The notes below the pieces were generated by a model, which saw nothing but the letters and a program-made list of their open reading frames with translations, had not been told where the DNA came from and did not search any database. Made by a program: the position numbers and the translations under genes. Of a stretch of 64,000 bases of DNA, positions 16,892 through 25,217 are shown in pieces. Numbering within the stretch: position 1 is the stretch's first letter; the number at the start of each line of letters is the position of its first letter. The DNA comes from an uncultured Erythrobacter sp. (GTDB lineage Bacteria; Pseudomonadota; Alphaproteobacteria; Sphingomonadales; Sphingomonadaceae), in contig CANLZP010000002.1 in the NCBI GenBank assembly GCA_947495695.1, positions 682,001 through 746,000 of the forward strand, in the 5' to 3' direction.

Positions 16892-17941
16892 ATGAAAGCA
16901 TTGGTGTTCAACGGCCCTCGGGACATCCGTTATGAGAGCTATGACGATCCGGAATTGCGGTCTGCCAACAGCGCGATCCTGAAAGTGGAAAGCTGCTCCA
17001 TCTGCGGCAGCGATTTGCACATGTATCATGGCGCACATATCGGAAAGACCGAATACAACGCGGATACTCCACGGTTTTGCACTGGTCATGAATTCATCGG
17101 CGAAGTGGTGGAAGCCGGACCAGACGTGCATGGCTTCAAAGTAGGCGACAAGGTCTTGTCTGCTGGCGGTACCGGGTGTGGTCAATGCAGTGTTTGCAAG
17201 ACTGGAAACCCTGGCCAATGTTCGGCCGCGACAGCATTTGGACTAAGCACAGGATTGCAAGGCGGTCAGGCAGAATTCGTCAATATCCCCAATGCCGATA
17301 AAACCTTGATGAGCATGGATGGATTGACGCAAGAGCAAGGACTGTTGCTGACCGATGGCATGGCGACCGCCTATTTCGGGCTGACCCGCGCGGACCCAAA
17401 ACCGGGCGGTACGGTGGCCGTGGTTGGACTGGGCCCAATAGGCCTGATTGGGGTGGAGCTGGCGTTTCTTTTGGGCGCAGCGCAGGTCTTGGCGATTGAT
17501 CCTGTCGCATCGCGCCGAGCGATGGCCGAAAAGCTGGGCGCTATAGCCCTTGCGCCTGGCCCTGACCTGATCGATCAAGTTCGCGAGTTGACCCATGGCA
17601 AGGGTGCGGAATCGGTTTTTGAAGCGTCTGGTTCCAGCGGAGCCATCGCCAGCGTGCTGCCACTGGTGGCTTCGCGCGGCACATGTTCCTTCATAGGCAT
17701 CCCTGAACCCGATGATTCGCTCCCTTTGCCCTTGATTATGTTTAAACATGTGACCGTGCGGGGCGGCATTTGCGATGTCCCAAACATGTGGCCGCATTTA
17801 GTGCCGCTGATTCAGGAAGGCCGCATCAAAGCCCCCGATCTGTTCAGTCACCATTTCTCGCTTGAGGATGGCTCAGGAGCCTATCGACTGTTCGACAGCC
17901 GCGAAGACGGCGTCATCAAAATCAAGATCGATGTGGGGTAA
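16892..17941 (+). CDS. Zinc-dependent alcohol dehydrogenase (MDR family)
   Basis: The 349-residue enzyme is a medium-chain dehydrogenase/reductase with two zincs. The catalytic zinc site is seen in SICGSDLHMYHG and TGHEFIGEV; the structural zinc site is the four-cysteine lobe CGQCSVCKTGNPGQC. The NAD(P)-binding fold begins with VAVVGLGPIGLIGVELAFLLGA and AIDPVASRR, where the Asp after the second strand suggests NAD. The start at 16892 has AAGGAG upstream with good spacing, and a frame reaching back to 16838 is not needed. The substrate is a primary or secondary alcohol of unknown kind. It is divergent from the SLC13 permease. Confidence 0.9.
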   Translation: MKALVFNGPRDIRYESYDDPELRSANSAILKVESCSICGSDLHMYHGAHIGKTEYNADTPRFCTGHEFIGEVVEAGPDVHGFKVGDKVLSAGGTGCGQCSVCKTGNPGQCSAATAFGLSTGLQGGQAEFVNIPNADKTLMSMDGLTQEQGLLLTDGMATAYFGLTRADPKPGGTVAVVGLGPIGLIGVELAFLLGAAQVLAIDPVASRRAMAEKLGAIALAPGPDLIDQVRELTHGKGAESVFEASGSSGAIASVLPLVASRGTCSFIGIPEPDDSLPLPLIMFKHVTVRGGICDVPNMWPHLVPLIQEGRIKAPDLFSHHFSLEDGSGAYRLFDSREDGVIKIKIDVG

Positions 17942-17958
17942 GTTGTCGCGCAAAAAAG

Positions 17959-18043
17959 TGGTGCCCCTGGCCCGACTCGAACGGGCACTCCGTTAGGAAC
18001 TCGATTTTGAGTCGAGCGCGTCTACCAATTCCACCACAGGGGC
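17959..18043 (-). tRNA. tRNA-Leu (CAA)
   Basis: The minus strand folds into a class II tRNA: acceptor GCCCCTG paired with CAGGGGC, anticodon stem CTCGA/TCGAG around the loop CTCAAAA (anticodon CAA), a long variable arm, the T loop GTTCGAGTC and an encoded CCA end. The length of 85 bases with CCA fits tRNA-Leu. Confidence 0.95.
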
Positions 18044-18088
18044 ACTGCGCGTTGGAGGCACGGCTGTTAGCGCCGTGACGAGGCTGCA

Positions 18089-18907
18089 TCAACCCTTTAA
18101 GGCACCAACCAGCATTTTATGAAGTTTGGAATGTAATCCGTCATTGGCTGCGAGCACCTGCGCCGAGTGAATTGGCTCTGATCGGCCGCGGAAATCTGTC
18201 ACGAATCCGCCTGCTTCGCGCACCAGCAAGCAACCTGCTGCTGTGTCCCAATCGTTCAGACCGCTTTCCCAAAAGCCATCGAATCGCCCTTGAGCCAGCC
18301 AAGCCAGATCAAGCGATGCTGCTCCATAACGCCTGATGCCAGCCACTTGCGGTCCGGTAGCTGCAAAGATCTTGGACCATTCCTCAAAATCACCGTGACC
18401 GTTAAAGGGGATGCCGGTCGCAATCAGAGCATCGGACAAGTGAGATCGGGCTGACACGCGCAATCTGGCGTCCTGCAGCCAAGCACCGCGCGATTTTTCG
18501 GCCCAATAGGTTTCGTCCAAAATGGGCTGATAGATAACCGCGGCGGTTACCTCGCCCCAGCCACCACCGGGCTTGGGCTCTTGGGCCGCAATGGAAATGG
18601 CAAAGTGCGGGATGCCGTGCAGAAAATTGCTCGTGCCATCCAATGGATCGACGATCCAACGCGGCTTGGTCGGATCGCCCTCGATTGTACCGCCTTCTTC
18701 AAGCACAAATCCCCAGTCGGGCCGTGCATGCAGCAGCTCGTCATAGAGCGTGCGCTCTGCGATCTGATCCGCCTTGGAAACAAAGTCGGCTGGCCCTTTG
18801 CGGCTCACCTGCAAATGTTCAACTTCGCCAAAGTCACGGCGCAAACGTCCGCCCGCTTTGCGTGCGGCGCGTTCCATCACGCGGATTAGGCCTGAATACA
18901 TAGACAT
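18089..18907 (-). CDS. suhB: Inositol monophosphatase family protein
   Basis: The 272-residue enzyme shows the Mg2+-dependent phosphatase signatures FVLEEGG (metal Glu), WIVDPLDGTSNFLHG (the DPLDGT box with two metal ligands) and DWDTAAGCLLVREAGG near the C terminus. These define the inositol monophosphatase/FBPase superfamily. SuhB-type members dephosphorylate myo-inositol-1-phosphate and in some bacteria also help rRNA antitermination. A second family member with a more HisN-like context is at 63063-63878. The gene follows efp with a 6-bp gap on the same strand, so the two are probably co-transcribed. Substrate assignment is from family only. Confidence 0.85.
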   Translation of the reverse strand: MSMYSGLIRVMERAARKAGGRLRRDFGEVEHLQVSRKGPADFVSKADQIAERTLYDELLHARPDWGFVLEEGGTIEGDPTKPRWIVDPLDGTSNFLHGIPHFAISIAAQEPKPGGGWGEVTAAVIYQPILDETYWAEKSRGAWLQDARLRVSARSHLSDALIATGIPFNGHGDFEEWSKIFAATGPQVAGIRRYGAASLDLAWLAQGRFDGFWESGLNDWDTAAGCLLVREAGGFVTDFRGRSEPIHSAQVLAANDGLHSKLHKMLVGALKG

Positions 18908-18913
18908 GGTTGG

Positions 18914-19477
18914 TTAGCTCGCTTTGCCGACGTAAGTTTGTTCGTATACGTCGACGATGATGCGCGTTCCGGCGCCGATATGCGGGGGAACCATGATGCG
19001 CACTCCATTGTCCAGCACGGCCGGCTTATAGCTGGAAGAAGCGGTCTGCCCCTTTACCACGGCATCCGCCTCGACAATTTCCGCCTCAATCTGGTTGGGT
19101 AACTGCACGCTGATGGGCTTTTCTTCCCACAATTCCAGCTGCACTTGCATTCCGTCTTGCAGGAATGCGCGCGCGTCTCCCAGCAAGTCGGATGGAAGCA
19201 TGATCTGTTCGTAATTCACCTGATCCATGAATACGAGCATGTCGCCGTCTTCATACAGGAATTGATAATCAGCCGTATCCAGACGGACCTTTTCAACGGT
19301 GTCGGCGCTGCGGAAGCGGACATTGGTTTTGCGGCCATCCTGCAGATTCTTCATCTCGACCTGCATATAGGCCCCGCCCTTGCCAGGTTGGGTATGCTGA
19401 ATCTTGGCAACTTTCCAGATGCCGCCTTCATATTCGAGGATATTGCCAGGACGGATATCGACGCCGCTGATTTTCAT
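18914..19477 (-). CDS. efp: Elongation factor P
   Basis: EF-P relieves ribosome stalling at polyproline stretches. The 187-residue protein has the three expected OB-like domains, with the N-terminal KOW-type domain [44 protein letters not shown] collapsed around residues 1-45 and the tip residue Lys34 in QPGKGGAYM that is the modification site in the lysylated class. The C-terminal domain ends with [21 protein letters not shown], as usual. RBS AAGG lies upstream of the ATG at 19477. No epmA/epmB gene is in the window. Confidence 0.95.
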   Translation of the reverse strand: MKISGVDIRPGNILEYEGGIWKVAKIQHTQPGKGGAYMQVEMKNLQDGRKTNVRFRSADTVEKVRLDTADYQFLYEDGDMLVFMDQVNYEQIMLPSDLLGDARAFLQDGMQVQLELWEEKPISVQLPNQIEAEIVEADAVVKGQTASSSYKPAVLDNGVRIMVPPHIGAGTRIIVDVYEQTYVGKAS

Positions 19478-19613
19478 GGGATTGCCTTCTTGTGGGGATC
19501 GGATGAACCATCCGGTAAACTTGGTCCGAGAACTCGGGCGCGCCTTAGCTTACGCTTCAACTCGGGGCAAGCAGGCTGGCGATATAGCGCAAGGAATGAT
19601 AGATCGCCCGCCT

Positions 19614-20012
19614 ATGAAGACCGTAATTGCTCTTGCCTTGTCACAAGCCCGACGGATGCCCCCTGCGCTGGCTATCGCCGCGACCATATGGGCTGCTGCG
19701 CCTGCCTTGGCATTTGACGGCAGCACGCTGAAAACGATGCCACGAGGCACCTATCAGTGCGCCTTGCCCGGCGATGCCGAGCTAGCGCCGATGCGCTACG
19801 TTGCAGAAGAAAGCTTCACCATCGGCGCATCATCGAGTTACTCGACAGCGCAGGGGCGCGGGATTTATCTGCTCAAGGGGAAGAATTTCACCTTCACCAG
19901 TGGTCCAAAGCGTGGGCAAAAGTTTCGCCATACCGGAACGCATGAACTGCAAAAGCTGGAGAATGACGGCTCGCTCGGAAAGCTGATCTGCTCACGGACG
20001 AGCTTGACCTGA
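19614..20012 (+). CDS. Conserved hypothetical exported protein
   Basis: The 132-residue product starts with a basic stretch and a hydrophobic segment ending at PALAFDGS, a credible signal peptide with an AxA-type cleavage site. The mature part contains two cysteines (YQCALPGDAE and LGKLICSRTSLT) that may pair, and the turn-rich GKNFTFTSGPKRGQKFRHTG. I do not recognise the family. It diverges from efp. The start is unsure: ATG 19614 gives the best signal peptide, while ATG 19596 is directly adjacent to AAGGA. Confidence 0.65.
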   Translation: MKTVIALALSQARRMPPALAIAATIWAAAPALAFDGSTLKTMPRGTYQCALPGDAELAPMRYVAEESFTIGASSSYSTAQGRGIYLLKGKNFTFTSGPKRGQKFRHTGTHELQKLENDGSLGKLICSRTSLT

Positions 20013-20020
20013 TCTTACCC

Positions 20021-20085
20021 GGTCTGGGCCAGGTCCGAGCCAGGTCTGGGCCAGATCTCTTGAGGTCTAGGCCTAGTCTCTCAAG
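20021..20085. repeat. Short repeats and dyad between convergent genes
   Basis: GGTCTGGGCCAGGTC (20021-20035) recurs with one mismatch as GGTCTGGGCCAGATC (20043-20057), a 22-bp period. It is followed by the inverted repeat CTTGAG...CTCAAG with the palindrome CTAGGCCTAG inside. The area lies between the hypothetical exported protein and the convergent M23 peptidase and covers the last codons of the latter. It may form a bidirectional terminator or be a degenerate repeat element. Confidence 0.45.
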
Positions 20086-20783
20086 GTCTTGGTGAGCAAA
20101 GGATACGGATTTACCGCATTGGCGGGCTCCCACCAATCGGCATCGGCCGTCGTACGCAACATCGCAAAATGCAGATGCGGCGCTTCGCCGTCTCCGCCAC
20201 CAGCCGTATCCGCCGCGCCGACTTCGCCCAATCTTTGGCCACGACGTATGCGCTGCCCCTCCTTCAAACCTTCGGCAAAGCTGTCCAAGTGCGAATATAC
20301 GTGAATTGTACGTCGGTCCGTCGAGCGGACATACATGGTCTCGCCAGTTACTTTTGAGAGGAACATCTTCTCGATTGTACCGGGGGCCGCGGCCACCACG
20401 GCTGTTCCCGCCGGCGCCTCGATATCGATCGCCTCATGAAGGCGAGCCTGACCATCACGTTGATCCAGGAATGTATCGATCAGATCAATCGCCCGCACAT
20501 TCTTGACCGGGATCATCAAGGTTGCCTCGCCCGGTTCTGGAGTTGCAGTGGCAGGCACACCCTCTGGCACTGGCAGGTCCTGCAGGCCCTGTTCTGCCGA
20601 AGGTGTTGCTGGAGTTGCAGCAAGGTTTTGCTCAGCTGGCGTCACTGCATCAGGCTGTTCTACAGCTGCAGGAGCGCTGCGGTCTTCGGTCAGCTCGATC
20701 AAGCTTCCGCCTGCAACGATCCACACCGCCGATGTCAGAGTGGCGGTGATGATGATGGTGAGCAGGCGGTCAAAGAATGTCAT
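20073..20783 (-). CDS. M23 family metallopeptidase (LytM domain)
   Basis: The 236-residue protein has one N-terminal membrane anchor (LLTIIITATLTSAVWIVAGG), a low-complexity Ala/Pro/Glu linker (about 35-85), then a LytM/M23 peptidase domain. The zinc motif is visible as HEAIDIEAPAGTAVVAAAPG and HLHFAML, so the first His-x3-Asp and the HxH are both present. Such enzymes cut peptidoglycan cross-links in the periplasm or serve as activators of amidases. The active-site residues look intact. It is 33 bp from thiE on the same strand. Confidence 0.85.
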   Translation of the reverse strand: MTFFDRLLTIIITATLTSAVWIVAGGSLIELTEDRSAPAAVEQPDAVTPAEQNLAATPATPSAEQGLQDLPVPEGVPATATPEPGEATLMIPVKNVRAIDLIDTFLDQRDGQARLHEAIDIEAPAGTAVVAAAPGTIEKMFLSKVTGETMYVRSTDRRTIHVYSHLDSFAEGLKEGQRIRRGQRLGEVGAADTAGGGDGEAPHLHFAMLRTTADADWWEPANAVNPYPLLTKTLRD

Positions 20784-20816
20784 ATGGGTGTATCCTATCG
20801 TAATTCCGGCCTGAAA

Positions 20817-21458
20817 TCACCCTTGAGCCTTGGCAAGGCTGGTGACGAATTTGCGCACTGCAGCCTGTTCATCGCCTGCCCAAACTGCCCCTGAGACGGC
20901 AAGGAAGTCCGCGCCGGCGGCCACCAAGGGCGCGCAATTGTCTGGCGTAATGCCGCCGATGGCAACGCAAGGTATCTCGAACAGTCCGCTCCACCATTCC
21001 AACACTTCCGGCTCGGGCCGATGTTCTGTTTCCTTGGTGGTGCTGGGATAAAATGCCCCAAATGCGACATAGTCTGCCCCCTCCTCGCCTGCTTCCATAG
21101 CCAAGTGCTTGGATGCATGACAGGTCACGCCAATCTGGGCCTCACGCCCCAATTCCTCGCGCGCTTCCTTGGGAGAACCGTCTTTCTGACCCAGATGCAC
21201 TCCATCAGCCTTTAGACGCTTCGCCAGCGCAATGCTGTCATTGACGATAAAGGCCACCTCATGCGCTACACAGATCGCCTGCAATGGCTCTGCCAAAGCC
21301 GCAGCTTGATGCTGATCCATATCTTTGACCCGGAATTGAAAGGCGGCAACTGCACCGTCACCTGCGGCAATCGCGCGCTCCAATCGATCGGGAAAATCGC
21401 CGCCAACGTCCAGTGGCGAGATCAGATAAAGCTGTGTCGGGGGTAGCTGATGTTCCAT
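20817..21458 (-). CDS. thiE: Thiamine phosphate synthase
   Basis: ThiE joins hydroxymethylpyrimidine diphosphate and the thiazole phosphate to make thiamine monophosphate. The 213-residue TIM barrel shows the family features: QFRVKDMDQHQAAALAEPLQ (phosphate loop), FIVNDSIALAKRLKADGVHLGQKDGS, IGVTCHASKHLAMEAGEEGADYVAFGAFYPSTTK, and CVAIGGITPDNCAPLVAAGADFLAVS, all seen in shortened form. It lies upstream of the M23 gene. No TPP riboswitch was recognised in front of it, and no other thiamine gene is in the window. Confidence 0.9.
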   Translation of the reverse strand: MEHQLPPTQLYLISPLDVGGDFPDRLERAIAAGDGAVAAFQFRVKDMDQHQAAALAEPLQAICVAHEVAFIVNDSIALAKRLKADGVHLGQKDGSPKEAREELGREAQIGVTCHASKHLAMEAGEEGADYVAFGAFYPSTTKETEHRPEPEVLEWWSGLFEIPCVAIGGITPDNCAPLVAAGADFLAVSGAVWAGDEQAAVRKFVTSLAKAQG

Positions 21459-21612
21459 CGCACTCTCAATAACGACGCGCTGACATCGCGCAATGTCCTT
21501 TGCCGCCTATGTGCGTTAACCTTGACGAAAATTGTGCCCATTCAGGACAGTTGAAAGCAAGCTCCTGACACCGGCCGACTATACTGACACTGATCGGATC
21601 AGGAGATTTCTT

Positions 21613-21981
21613 ATGCCCCACCCCGCAATCGCGAGCGCCCTTCTATTGATGGCGACATCCGGCGCGCCAACATTTGTCCAAAATGTTGCTATCTTTGAAG
21701 CTGCCCCAATTACTGAAACTCTATCGGTCACGGCTTTTGGCATCATCAAAGATTCGCGTTGCGGGGATTCATACTTCTGTACTCGAGACAACCAATTGGT
21801 GGTTGCCGCGATCATCACCGACGGCGATGTGCAGCGTGAAGTTTCGCTGGAACTGGGTAAACCCTTGGCCGTCAATGGCGGTACATTGACCCTGACTTCG
21901 GCTGGCACTCCAGCAACCGGACGCGGTGCCATCCACCTGAAGAAATACGCGCTGGATTTTACCTTCAACCCATCGCGCTGA
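21613..21981 (+). CDS. Hypothetical exported protein (122 aa)
   Basis: The ATG at 21613 is preceded by AGGAG at seven bases. The product starts with a short hydrophobic signal-like segment (AIASALLLMATSGAPTFVQ), then has an immunoglobulin-like beta pattern: alternating hydrophobic residues in VVAAIITDGDVQREVSLEL and a GGTLTLTSAG turn. A cysteine pair (DSRCGDSYFC) may form a loop disulfide. I do not recognise a family. It converges on the aldolase gene with an 8-bp gap. Confidence 0.65.
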   Translation: MPHPAIASALLLMATSGAPTFVQNVAIFEAAPITETLSVTAFGIIKDSRCGDSYFCTRDNQLVVAAIITDGDVQREVSLELGKPLAVNGGTLTLTSAGTPATGRGAIHLKKYALDFTFNPSR

Positions 21982-21989
21982 AATGGAGT

Positions 21990-22880
21990 TCAACCCGCGG
22001 CTGAGGCGCAAGCGATCTGATTGATTGCCTTACCCAGAACAGCATCAAACTCGGCGTCAGTCTGGTCCTTACGCAGATCCTGTAGCAAACCCCGGCTAAA
22101 GCTGGCGATCATACCGCCGTTTTTGGCCAATTGCTCACAAGCATCATCGGTCGAGTATCCACCAGACAAGGCAACCACGCGCAGCACGTTAGGATGCGCA
22201 ATTAAAGGCGCGTATAGGCCAGGCTTAACCGGGATGGACAATTTCAACATGACTTTCCGGCCTTCGGGCAAGGCGTCCAACCGCTTCATGATCTCGGCCA
22301 GCAAAATTGCCTCGCCCTCGGCCCTGTCGGCGGCGGTGATATCATATTCGGGTTCCAGGATCGGCATCAGGCCAGCATCGGCGATCTGATTAGCGACGGA
22401 AAATTGTTGTTCGACTATGGCAGCGATACCGGCAGCATTAGCGGACTTGATCACAGACCGCATCTTTGTGCCGAACATTCCCTTATCAACTGACTTTTCC
22501 AACAGCGCTGGTAATTTATCGAGCGGCTTCATCAATTGAACCCCATTGGCTTCATCCGCCAATCCCTGGTCCACCTTGATGAAAGGAACCACCCCGCGAG
22601 CCTTGAGCGCGTCTGCGGTTGATTGGCCATCCACCTGGCTATCCATCGTGCGTTCGAACAGAATTGCGCCAATGATTTGCCCATTACTAAAGCTAGGCGA
22701 TGTAATCACACGGCTGCGCATTTCGTGTATTTTGGCGAACATTTCTTCGTCGCCATTCCATTCGTCATCTTCGACACCATAACCGCGCAACGCCTTAGGG
22801 GTTGATCCGCCAGACTGATCGAGTGCGGCAATGAAGCCATCAGCAGTCGCAATCTTTGCGGTCATTTGATCGAGATTCAT
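21990..22880 (-). CDS. fda: Fructose-bisphosphate aldolase class I
   Basis: The enzyme interconverts fructose-1,6-bisphosphate with DHAP and GAP through a Schiff-base lysine. The 296-residue protein matches the bacterial short class I group: DGFIAALDQSGGSTPKAL at the N terminus, PFIKVDQGLAD, the PILEPEYDI motif, and MLKLSIPVKPG, which carries the Schiff-base lysine. The start at 22880 follows AAGG by nine bases; the longer frame to 22949 reads through an unlikely N terminus. It belongs by function to the pgk/gap/tkt set located upstream on the same strand, though two genes separate them. Confidence 0.9.
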   Translation of the reverse strand: MNLDQMTAKIATADGFIAALDQSGGSTPKALRGYGVEDDEWNGDEEMFAKIHEMRSRVITSPSFSNGQIIGAILFERTMDSQVDGQSTADALKARGVVPFIKVDQGLADEANGVQLMKPLDKLPALLEKSVDKGMFGTKMRSVIKSANAAGIAAIVEQQFSVANQIADAGLMPILEPEYDITAADRAEGEAILLAEIMKRLDALPEGRKVMLKLSIPVKPGLYAPLIAHPNVLRVVALSGGYSTDDACEQLAKNGGMIASFSRGLLQDLRKDQTDAEFDAVLGKAINQIACASAAG

Positions 22881-23045
22881 GGGAGTCATCCTTGTTTGTG
22901 CATACCTATGCCTTGGTGGGCACTTAGACAGCGAGCCGTTTTCTCGCAACTGCAGTTGGTAGCCATTTAAACACTTATCCTGTCTTCAAGCCTGTGGGCC
23001 CATTGGCGTGTGCCATTGCGACCGACCTGACCTACGCAGCAAAGG

Positions 23046-23492
23046 CTATTTCTTAGGGAAACGCCGGACGATCCCGGTAAAACTGAAAGCTGGTTCTCCA
23101 TTGCCGGTGATCAACCCGCGCGCGAAGATCGTCTTACCCCCGCCCCGTGTCACTTCCCCGCGCGCCTCTACCAATGCGCCGGGAGGAACTGCGCCTAGAA
23201 AATCTCCTGACAGGTTCATCGTCACGCCCGAATCGCCGCCCATCTCGTCATGGGCGATGGCGAACAGAGCAAAATCGGCAAAGGTCATCATGCAACCACC
23301 ATGCAAAAACCCGCCGCCATTCATATGCCGGTCTTCAGCCCTAAACGCGCTGACAATGGAGCCATCTTTGTCGCGTCGCATAAAAAACGGCCCAGAGCGC
23401 GTTTCATAAGGATCGCCCGGCCAATTGGACCAACCAGCAAATTCGCCTTCAGTGGCCTTCAACAGGCCCTCAAATTCGCTTTCATCACTCAT
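23046..23492 (-). CDS. PaaI-like thioesterase (hotdog fold)
   Basis: The 148-residue protein has a hotdog domain with the usual central helix and the HGG motif MNGGGFLHGGCMMTFADFALFAI (the HGGxxxxxAD pattern of the 4HBT/PaaI family, central Asp/His present). Members hydrolyse acyl-CoA thioesters. The ATG at 23492 overlaps the stop of the preceding gene as ATGA, so translation is coupled. The longer TTG start at 23498 is unnecessary. The substrate is unknown. Confidence 0.8.
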   Translation of the reverse strand: MSDESEFEGLLKATEGEFAGWSNWPGDPYETRSGPFFMRRDKDGSIVSAFRAEDRHMNGGGFLHGGCMMTFADFALFAIAHDEMGGDSGVTMNLSGDFLGAVPPGALVEARGEVTRGGGKTIFARGLITGNGEPAFSFTGIVRRFPKK

Positions 23493-23914
23493 GTCCAAAG
23501 CTGCAACATCCTAATTTTGTCCGCAAATTCTTCGCTTGATTGGAATTGTGACAGGCTGCGCTCCATCAATTTCCAACCCCCAAAGCGCGGCTTGCGCCAC
23601 ATGTCGGTGACCAGAAAGTCTCCGCTCCACTCTTTGGCTCCCAACCGCAATTCCAGTTGAACGCCAGCGCTGTACCAGGCTGATCGGCCATGGCGCCGGA
23701 CAAAGCTTTCGCCCAGACGAAACCCTGTGCACCGAAAGTCTTTTTCCATCGCTGCAACAAAGCTTGGTCGGTCGAGCAATTGCGGCGGATTGGTACCGAC
23801 CAGCATCATGAAATCGCGCGCGGCAATCTGTTTGATGCCGCTCGTGTCGCGGTGCATCCAACACTGCATAAAACGCAGTTCATTTGCCTCTAAGGTGGCA
23901 GTTACGTCGGCCAT
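23489..23914 (-). CDS. NTF2-like (DUF4440/SnoaL-type) protein
   Basis: The 141-residue protein fits the NTF2-like cone fold: an N-terminal helix LEANELRFMQCWMHRDTSGIKQIAARDFMMLVG (seen around residues 7-39) followed by beta strands with WYSAGVQLELRLG and SGDFLVTDMWRK. This resembles DUF4440 proteins; no catalytic residues are certain. The ATG at 23914 has GAGGA nearby. It follows pgk with a 16-bp gap and is coupled by ATGA to the downstream thioesterase, so it rides at the end of the glycolytic operon. The role is unknown. Confidence 0.65.
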   Translation of the reverse strand: MADVTATLEANELRFMQCWMHRDTSGIKQIAARDFMMLVGTNPPQLLDRPSFVAAMEKDFRCTGFRLGESFVRRHGRSAWYSAGVQLELRLGAKEWSGDFLVTDMWRKPRFGGWKLMERSLSQFQSSEEFADKIRMLQLWT

Positions 23915-23930
23915 ATTGTCCTCTTTATCT

Positions 23931-25133
23931 TCAGCCTTGCAAGGCCGCGACACCGGGCAATGTTTTGCCTTCCATCCATTCCAGGAAGGCCCCGCCGGCA
24001 CTTGATACATAGGTCACAGTGTCTGTCACACCGGCGTGCGCCAGCGCCGCCACTGTATCCCCGCCACCACACACAGAGATCAGGGATCCTTCCTGCGTCA
24101 AAGCGGCGGCTGTCTTAGCCAAAGCTACAGTAGCTGCATCAAATGGCTCAATCTCAAACGCGCCCATCGGCCCGTTCCACACCAATGTGCGGCAGGTCTT
24201 CAGAACATCGCCCAAGGCCTCTGCCGCTTGCGGTCCGACGTCCAAAATCATCTCGTCACTAGCAACCTCATGCACATTGCAGATCCGCAAGGATTGCGGG
24301 TTTGCAGCAAATTCGGTCGCAACTGCCACATCATAGGGCAAATGCACCGTGCATCCTGCGTGATCGGCTTTGTCCATAATGGCGTTGGCAGTGTCCGTCA
24401 GATCGTGCTCGCACAGGCTTTTGCCGACATCCACTCCTCGTGCAGCGAGGAACGTATTGGCCATACCGCCGCCAATAATCAGATGCTGGACCTTGCCGAC
24501 AAGATTTTCCAGGACGGCCAGTTTGGTCGATACTTTTGCCCCGCCCACGACCGCTGCAACTGGCGCTTCAGGATTACCCAATGCTGCATCCAATGCGGTT
24601 AGCTCGCGTTCCATTGCCCGCCCGGCATAGGCAGGCAGTAAGTGCGCCAAGCCCTCGGTGGAAGCATGCGCCCGATGCGCGGCAGAGAATGCATCATTGA
24701 CGTAGAAATCACCATGCGCGGCAATGCTCTTGGCAAAATCGGCATCATTGGCTTCTTCACCTGGCCAAAAACGGACATTGTCCAGCAGGCCGATATCGCC
24801 ATTGCCCAAGATGCCGATGGATTGGTCCACCACCGGACCGGAGACTTCGGGAATGAACATGATCTCGCGGTCGAGCACGCGTTCGACATCGCCCTGCACC
24901 ATGCTTGTGCTCAGAACAGATGAGCGCGCGCCATTGGGACGGCCGAAGTGCGCCAACAACAAGACCTTGGCGCCCTTGTCTGCCAGCTCAAGAATAGTGT
25001 CCTTGACCATCTCAACGCGGGTGAGATCGCTTGCCCGACCCTCTGCCATCGGCAAGTTTAGATCGACACGAACGAGCGCGACCTTGCCAGCTACATCGGC
25101 AGGCAGATCATCCAGGGTCTTAAAATTTGGCAT
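23931..25133 (-). CDS. pgk: Phosphoglycerate kinase
   Basis: PGK makes ATP from 1,3-bisphosphoglycerate in glycolysis. The 400-residue protein shows VALVRVDLNLPM (substrate Asp/Asn loop), LLLAHFGRPNG, VNDAFSAAHRAHAST, VVGGAKVSTKLAVLENL and the C-terminal CGGGDTVAALAHAG nucleotide loop. It lies downstream of gap with an 84-bp gap that holds an inverted repeat. The family is complete and unmodified. Confidence 0.95.
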   Translation of the reverse strand: MPNFKTLDDLPADVAGKVALVRVDLNLPMAEGRASDLTRVEMVKDTILELADKGAKVLLLAHFGRPNGARSSVLSTSMVQGDVERVLDREIMFIPEVSGPVVDQSIGILGNGDIGLLDNVRFWPGEEANDADFAKSIAAHGDFYVNDAFSAAHRAHASTEGLAHLLPAYAGRAMERELTALDAALGNPEAPVAAVVGGAKVSTKLAVLENLVGKVQHLIIGGGMANTFLAARGVDVGKSLCEHDLTDTANAIMDKADHAGCTVHLPYDVAVATEFAANPQSLRICNVHEVASDEMILDVGPQAAEALGDVLKTCRTLVWNGPMGAFEIEPFDAATVALAKTAAALTQEGSLISVCGGGDTVAALAHAGVTDTVTYVSSAGGAFLEWMEGKTLPGVAALQG

Positions 25134-25143
25134 TGGGAACTCC

Positions 25144-25210
25144 GCTCATCCTGAGCCTGTCTAAGTGTTTGAGGCGAGCGCCCACTGTTGGACAAACTCA
25201 GGATCAGCGC
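25144..25210. repeat. Imperfect inverted repeat (REP-like) between pgk and gap
   Basis: The left arm GCTCATCCTGAGCCTGTCTAA and the right arm, whose complement is GCTGATCCTGAGTTTGTCCAA, pair with four or five mismatches around a loop of roughly 25 bases. Similar CTCATCCTGAGCCTGTC sequences are known as dispersed hairpins in related genomes. A shorter fragment (ATCCTGAGCTAG) lies near 10086. The hairpin may help set the gap/pgk mRNA ratio. Confidence 0.55.
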
Positions 25211-25217
25211 AAGAGGA

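Noticed and set aside
21459-21612. TPP riboswitch before thiE
   Set aside because: No CTGAGA...ACCTGA-type core is visible in the gap upstream of thiE.
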